In this document: one piece after another, positions 60,492-64,000 of the stretch
Layout of the letters: the number at the start of each line of letters is the position of its first letter
Position numbering within the stretch: position 1 is the stretch's first letter
Translations under genes and position numbers: made by a program
The notes under the pieces: model-generated
What the model was told of the DNA's origin: nothing
Database searches by the model: none
Seen by the model: only the letters and a program-made list of their open reading frames with translations
Assembly: GCF_018141005.1 (NCBI RefSeq)
Contig: NZ_CP046582.1
Span: forward strand, 310,001 to 374,000
Reading direction: 5' to 3'
DNA: 64,000 nucleotides
Source of the DNA: Erwinia sp. E602
GTDB taxonomy: Bacteria; Pseudomonadota; Gammaproteobacteria; Enterobacterales; Enterobacteriaceae

Positions 60492-61046
60492 ATGATGTCG
60501 CAGCCGCCTAAGGTCCTGCTGTTGTATGCCCATCCGGAGTCACAGGACTCGATTGCCAATCGCGTTTTGCTACAACCGGCCCGGCGCCTGGAACATGTGA
60601 CGGTCCATGACCTGTACGCAGAGTATCCGGATTTTTTTATTGATATTCACCGCGAGCAACAGCTGCTGCGCGAACATCAGATTATCGTTTTTCAACATCC
60701 GCTTTATACCTACAGCTGCCCTGCTCTGCTGAAAGAGTGGCTGGACCGCGTGCTGTCGCGCGGCTTTGCCAGCGGCCCCGGTGGCAACGTGCTGGAGGGT
60801 AAATACTGGCGCAGCGTGATCACCACCGGAGAGCCGGAGGCCGCCTACCACCAGGAAGGGCTGAACCGTTACCCGATGTCAGACATTATGCGGCCCTTTG
60901 AACTGACCGCGCAGATGTGCCGCATGCACTGGATGACGCCGATGATTATTTACTGGGCGCGTCGCCAGACGGCTGACGTGATGCAAAATTATGCCCGCGC
61001 CTACGGCGACTGGCTGGGCAATCCGCTGCCCTATGGAGGAGTGTAA
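60492..61046 (+). CDS. kefG: KefB ancillary oxidoreductase KefG
   Basis: 184 residues from ATG 60492 (GGAGGGG 5 bases upstream), the E. coli length. Flavodoxin-like NAD(P)H:quinone oxidoreductase-family protein required for full KefB activity. Motifs [33 protein letters not shown] and SGPGGN. The kefB start follows the stop codon with no gap. Confidence 0.97.
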   Translation: MMSQPPKVLLLYAHPESQDSIANRVLLQPARRLEHVTVHDLYAEYPDFFIDIHREQQLLREHQIIVFQHPLYTYSCPALLKEWLDRVLSRGFASGPGGNVLEGKYWRSVITTGEPEAAYHQEGLNRYPMSDIMRPFELTAQMCRMHWMTPMIIYWARRQTADVMQNYARAYGDWLGNPLPYGGV

Positions 61047-62852
61047 ATGGAAGGTCAAAGCCTCCTGACCGCGGGAGTGGTTTATCTGTTTGCCGCGGTG
61101 ATTGCGGTACCGATCGCCGCCCGGCTCGGTATCGGCGCGGTGCTCGGCTATCTGCTGGCGGGGATCGCCATCGGCCCGTGGGGACTCGGTTTTATCAGTG
61201 ACGTGGATGAGATCCTGCACTTCTCCGAGCTGGGCGTGGTGTTTCTGATGTTTATCATCGGGCTGGAGCTGAACCCGTCTAAGCTGTGGCAACTGCGGCG
61301 CTCGATCTTCGGCGTCGGTGCCGCGCAGGTGATTCTGAGCGCCGCAATCCTTGGCGGCCTGCTCTACCTGACCGACTTCTCCTGGCAGGCGGCGCTGATT
61401 GGCGGTATCGGCCTGGCGATGTCCTCCACCGCCATGGCGCTGCAGCTGATGCGTGACAAAGGCATGAACCGCAGCGAATCCGGTCAGCTCGGCTTCTCGG
61501 TGCTGCTGTTCCAGGACCTGGCGGTGATCCCGGCGCTGGCGCTGGTGCCGCTGCTGGCCGGCGGCGACAGCGGTCATACCGACTGGATGAAGGTGGGCAT
61601 GAAGGTGCTGGCGTTTGCCGGCATGCTGGTCGGCGGGCGCTATCTGCTGCGGCCGATCTTCCGCTTTATCGCTGCCTCCGGCGTGCGGGAAGTGTTTACC
61701 GCCGCGTCGCTGCTGCTGGTGCTGGGCTCGGCGCTGTTTATGGACGCGCTGGGGCTGTCGATGGCGCTGGGCACCTTTATCGCCGGGATCCTGCTGGCGG
61801 AGAGTGAGTACCGCCACGAGCTGGAGACGGCGATCGACCCGTTTAAAGGGCTGCTGCTGGGGCTGTTCTTCATCTCGGTCGGGATGGCGCTGAACCTGGG
61901 CGTGCTCTATACCCATATCATTGAGATCCTGATCGGCGTGGTCGGCCTGGTGGCGGTAAAAACCGGCGTGCTTTACCTGCTGGCGCGGATCTACGGCCTG
62001 CGCAGTTCTGAACGTCTGCAGTTCTCCGGCGTGCTGAGCCAGGGCGGGGAGTTTGCCTTTGTGCTGTTCTCCGCGGCGTCGTCGGCGAAGCTGTTTAGCG
62101 GCGATCAGATGCCGCTGCTGCTGGTGACGGTCACGCTGTCGATGATGACGACGCCGTTGCTGATGCAGGGCGTGGATAAAATTCTTGAACGGCGTTTCAA
62201 CGAGCCCGATGAGAGCGCGGAGAAACACTTTGTCGAGGACGATAAGCCGCAGGTGATCGTGGTCGGCTTCGGCCGCTTTGGTCAGGTGGTGGGGCGTCTG
62301 CTGATGGCGAATGACAAGCGGGTCACCGTGCTGGAGCGCGACATCAGCGCGGTCAGCCTGATGCGTAAATATGGCTACAAGGTCTATTACGGCGATGCCA
62401 CCGAGCTGGAGCTGTTACGCGCCGCCGGGGCAGAAACCGCGCAGTCGATCGTGATAACCTGCAACGATCCGGAAGACTCGATGCATATCGTGCACCTGTG
62501 CCAGCAGCACTTCCCGCATCTGGCGATCCTCGCCCGCGCCCGCGGCCGCGTGGAGGCACACGAACTGTTGCAGGCCGGCGTGACCCAGTTCTCGCGTGAA
62601 ACCTTCAGCAGCGCGCTGGAGCTGGGCCGCAAGTCGCTGATCTCCGTCGGCATGCACCCGCACCAGGCGCACCGTGCGCAACAGCACTTTCGCCGGCTGG
62701 ATATGCGCATGCTGCGTGAGCTGATGCCGAGCCACGACGACAGCGTGCAGATCTCCCGCGTGAAAGAAGCGCGGCGCGAGCTGGAAGATATCTTCCGCAC
62801 CGAGATGAAATACGAAAAAAGTCAGTATGACGGCTGGGATGAGCAGCATTAA
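61047..62852 (+). CDS. kefB: Glutathione-gated potassium/proton antiporter KefB
   Basis: 601 residues, the E. coli length. About 12-13 membrane helices (~5-380) of the CPA2 type, then a KTN/RCK domain with the Rossmann motif [17 protein letters not shown] near residue 400 and a C-terminal tail. It opens when glutathione adducts of electrophiles bind, acidifying the cytoplasm to protect the cell. Operon with kefG and yheV. Confidence 0.98.
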   Translation: MEGQSLLTAGVVYLFAAVIAVPIAARLGIGAVLGYLLAGIAIGPWGLGFISDVDEILHFSELGVVFLMFIIGLELNPSKLWQLRRSIFGVGAAQVILSAAILGGLLYLTDFSWQAALIGGIGLAMSSTAMALQLMRDKGMNRSESGQLGFSVLLFQDLAVIPALALVPLLAGGDSGHTDWMKVGMKVLAFAGMLVGGRYLLRPIFRFIAASGVREVFTAASLLLVLGSALFMDALGLSMALGTFIAGILLAESEYRHELETAIDPFKGLLLGLFFISVGMALNLGVLYTHIIEILIGVVGLVAVKTGVLYLLARIYGLRSSERLQFSGVLSQGGEFAFVLFSAASSAKLFSGDQMPLLLVTVTLSMMTTPLLMQGVDKILERRFNEPDESAEKHFVEDDKPQVIVVGFGRFGQVVGRLLMANDKRVTVLERDISAVSLMRKYGYKVYYGDATELELLRAAGAETAQSIVITCNDPEDSMHIVHLCQQHFPHLAILARARGRVEAHELLQAGVTQFSRETFSSALELGRKSLISVGMHPHQAHRAQQHFRRLDMRMLRELMPSHDDSVQISRVKEARRELEDIFRTEMKYEKSQYDGWDEQH

Positions 62853-62868
62853 CCACGAACTCAACGAG

Positions 62869-63069
62869 ATGATTATGCGTAAACGTTTTATCGCTGGCGC
62901 CACCTGTCCGAAGTGCCAGCAGAAAGATACCCTGGCGCTGTGGCGCGAGAATAATGTCGATGTGGTTGAGTGCGTTAAGTGCGGGCATCAGATGCGCGAG
63001 GCGGACAAACAGGTGCGTAAAGAGGTGCGTGAAAACGAACAGGTCATCGGCATTTTTCACCCGGAGTAG
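62869..63069 (+). CDS. yheV: Small zinc-ribbon-like protein YheV
   Basis: 66 residues from ATG 62869, the E. coli length; the frame is open further upstream across the kefB end. Two CxxC pairs (CPKC and CVKC) about 20 residues apart form a likely zinc site. Conserved end EQVIGIFHPE. DUF2387 family, function unknown. 16 bases after kefB. Confidence 0.93.
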   Translation: MIMRKRFIAGATCPKCQQKDTLALWRENNVDVVECVKCGHQMREADKQVRKEVRENEQVIGIFHPE

Positions 63070-63148
63070 CGCGATCGCCCCGCTTTTTTTATGCTTAAGG
63101 GTACAGCCGCGGTTGAAATTCGATACAATTGCCGCCACTTAGAGTCCT

Positions 63149-63173
63149 CCCGCTGAAGGTTAAAACCAGCGGG
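63149..63173 (+). promoter_or_regulatory. Hairpin in the slyD leader
   Basis: CCCGCTG (63149-63155) pairs exactly with CAGCGGG (63167-63173) around an 11-base A-rich loop. It lies between a TACAAT -10-like hexamer (~63123) and the slyD ribosome-binding site, so it would be in the 5' untranslated RNA. Confidence 0.5.
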
Positions 63174-63211
63174 AATACGAATTCACGCTCTCAACGGTTT
63201 TAGGAGTCATC

Positions 63212-63751
63212 ATGAAAGTAGCAAAAGACCTCGTGGTCAGCCTGGCATACCAGGTACGTACAGAAGACGGTGTGTTGGTTGATGAATCCCCGGTGAGTGC
63301 ACCGCTGGATTACCTGCACGGTCACGGTTCCCTGATCTCCGGCCTGGAAAAAGCGCTGGAAAATCGCGAGCCGGGCGACAAGTTTGACGTTAAGATCGAA
63401 GCTAACGACGCTTACGGCCAGTTCGATGACAACCTGGTGCAGCGCGTACCGAAAGACGTCTTTATGGGCGTGGACGAACTGCAGGTTGGCATGCGCTTTA
63501 TGGCGGAAACCGATCAGGGCCCGGTGCCGGTTGAAATTACCGAAGTGGAAGACGAGCACGTGGTGGTTGACGGTAACCACATGCTGGCCGGTCAGAACCT
63601 GAGCTTCAACGTGGAAGTCGTTGCGGTGCGTGAAGCGACCGAGGAAGAGCTGGCCCACGGCCACGTTCACGGCGAGCACGGTCATCACCACGATCACGAC
63701 CATGACCACGAAGGTGGTTGTGGTACCGGCGGCTGCGGCTGCAGCCACTGA
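63212..63751 (+). CDS. slyD: FKBP-type peptidyl-prolyl isomerase and metallochaperone SlyD
   Basis: 179 residues. FKBP domain (1-~70 and ~130-145) interrupted by the insert-in-flap chaperone domain (~75-125), then a His/Cys/Gly-rich metal-binding tail (HGEHGHHHDHDHDHEGG followed by CGTGGCGCSH). SlyD aids folding, supplies nickel to hydrogenase maturation, and is needed for phi-X174 lysis. Strong AGGAG upstream; intrinsic terminator at 63829. Confidence 0.98.
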   Translation: MKVAKDLVVSLAYQVRTEDGVLVDESPVSAPLDYLHGHGSLISGLEKALENREPGDKFDVKIEANDAYGQFDDNLVQRVPKDVFMGVDELQVGMRFMAETDQGPVPVEITEVEDEHVVVDGNHMLAGQNLSFNVEVVAVREATEEELAHGHVHGEHGHHHDHDHDHEGGCGTGGCGCSH

Positions 63752-63828
63752 TCTTCCGTCGTCTTTCGCGCTGCGGGTGCGTTTACCGCCTTCCTGCAGC
63801 ACGAAATACTCGGAATATCTGTCAAAGA

Positions 63829-63856
63829 GGTCACGCAAATGCGTGGCCTTTTTTTT
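63829..63856 (+). terminator. Intrinsic terminator of slyD
   Basis: GGTCACGC (63829-63836) pairs with GCGTGGCC (63841-63848, one G-U pair), loop AAAT, followed by eight T. It lies 77 bases after the slyD stop. Confidence 0.92.
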
Positions 63857-63921
63857 GGTTACTGCGCTGGCTGGAACAGGGGGTCTGTGCGTGTGTCGGC
63901 TGTGCGAGCGTGCCCGGCTCA

Positions 63922-64000
63922 GGGAGCCTGTCCACTCCGTAAAGACGCAAAAAACGTCATCCATGACAGCTCAGCGCGGGCCGTCCGTGGCCCGTGATGC
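63922..64000. repeat. Palindromic intergenic repeat, copy B (cut by window end)
   Basis: 79 bases align gap-free to 51118-51196. The bases GGCTCAGGGAGCCTGT around its left end are shared with copy A, and the GACGC/A-run/CGTC hairpin is kept. The second internal hairpin differs in sequence but keeps its shape (GGGCC-GTCCGT-GGCCC), a sign of compensatory change. Confidence 0.9.

Overview
The window is chromosomal DNA of a gamma-proteobacterium in the order Enterobacterales. The protein sequences and gene order suggest a member of the Erwiniaceae (an Erwinia- or Pantoea-like, probably plant-associated bacterium). It is GC-rich and densely coding. The backbone is collinear with the E. coli K-12 malPQ to slyD segment: malP-malQ, nfuA, gntX/bioH, yhgF, greB, ompR-envZ, pckA, hslO-hslR, igaA, nudE, mrcA, hofMNOPQ, aroK-aroB-damX-dam-rpe-gph-trpS, tsgA, ppiA, pabA, argD, yhfK, crp, prkB-yheU-yheT, yheS, kefG-kefB-yheV, slyD. 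No phage, insertion sequence, tRNA, rRNA or CRISPR array was seen.

Several genes that K-12 carries in this segment are absent: gntT, feoABC, yhgE, yrfG, nirBDC-cysG, fic-yhfG and yhfA. At several of those junctions other genes are found: a stand-alone KAS II-like ketoacyl synthase (4981-6261), a small YdgH/BhsA-type secreted protein and a sucrose-phosphorylase-family GH13 enzyme (8732-10803), a TumE-like toxin/HVO_A0114-like pair (36638-37359), and a LysR / MFS / M20 amidohydrolase cluster with a perfect CRP-site match (44635-48179). The largest accessory block separates yheT from yheS (50474-58398). It holds a LysE-type exporter, tauABCD for taurine-sulfonate sulfur use, and an NAD salvage module (NrtR-type Nudix regulator, PRPP-synthetase-like protein, NadV).

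By function the window combines maltodextrin breakdown (malPQ), Fe-S repair (nfuA), biotin synthesis (bioH), osmotic signalling (ompR/envZ), gluconeogenesis (pckA), redox and heat-shock protection (hslO/hslR), Rcs restraint (igaA), wall synthesis (mrcA), DNA-uptake-type genes (hofM-Q, gntX), shikimate synthesis and Dam methylation (aroK to trpS operon), global catabolite control (crp) and potassium-efflux protection (kefG/kefB).

The most interesting non-textbook signals are: (i) three TGTC-N5-GACA dyads between nrtR and the prs-like/nadV operon, forming an apparent NAD-salvage regulon; (ii) short tandem repeats in intergenic DNA (7 x 8 bp, 9 x 5 bp, 8 x 8 bp); (iii) in-frame repeat growth inside hofP (13-residue units) and hofQ (6-residue units), with a duplicated start region before hofO; (iv) a 101-bp palindromic intergenic element whose second copy runs off the window end, and a separate 122-bp palindrome after tauD. 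All calls were made by reading the sequence; no database search was run.
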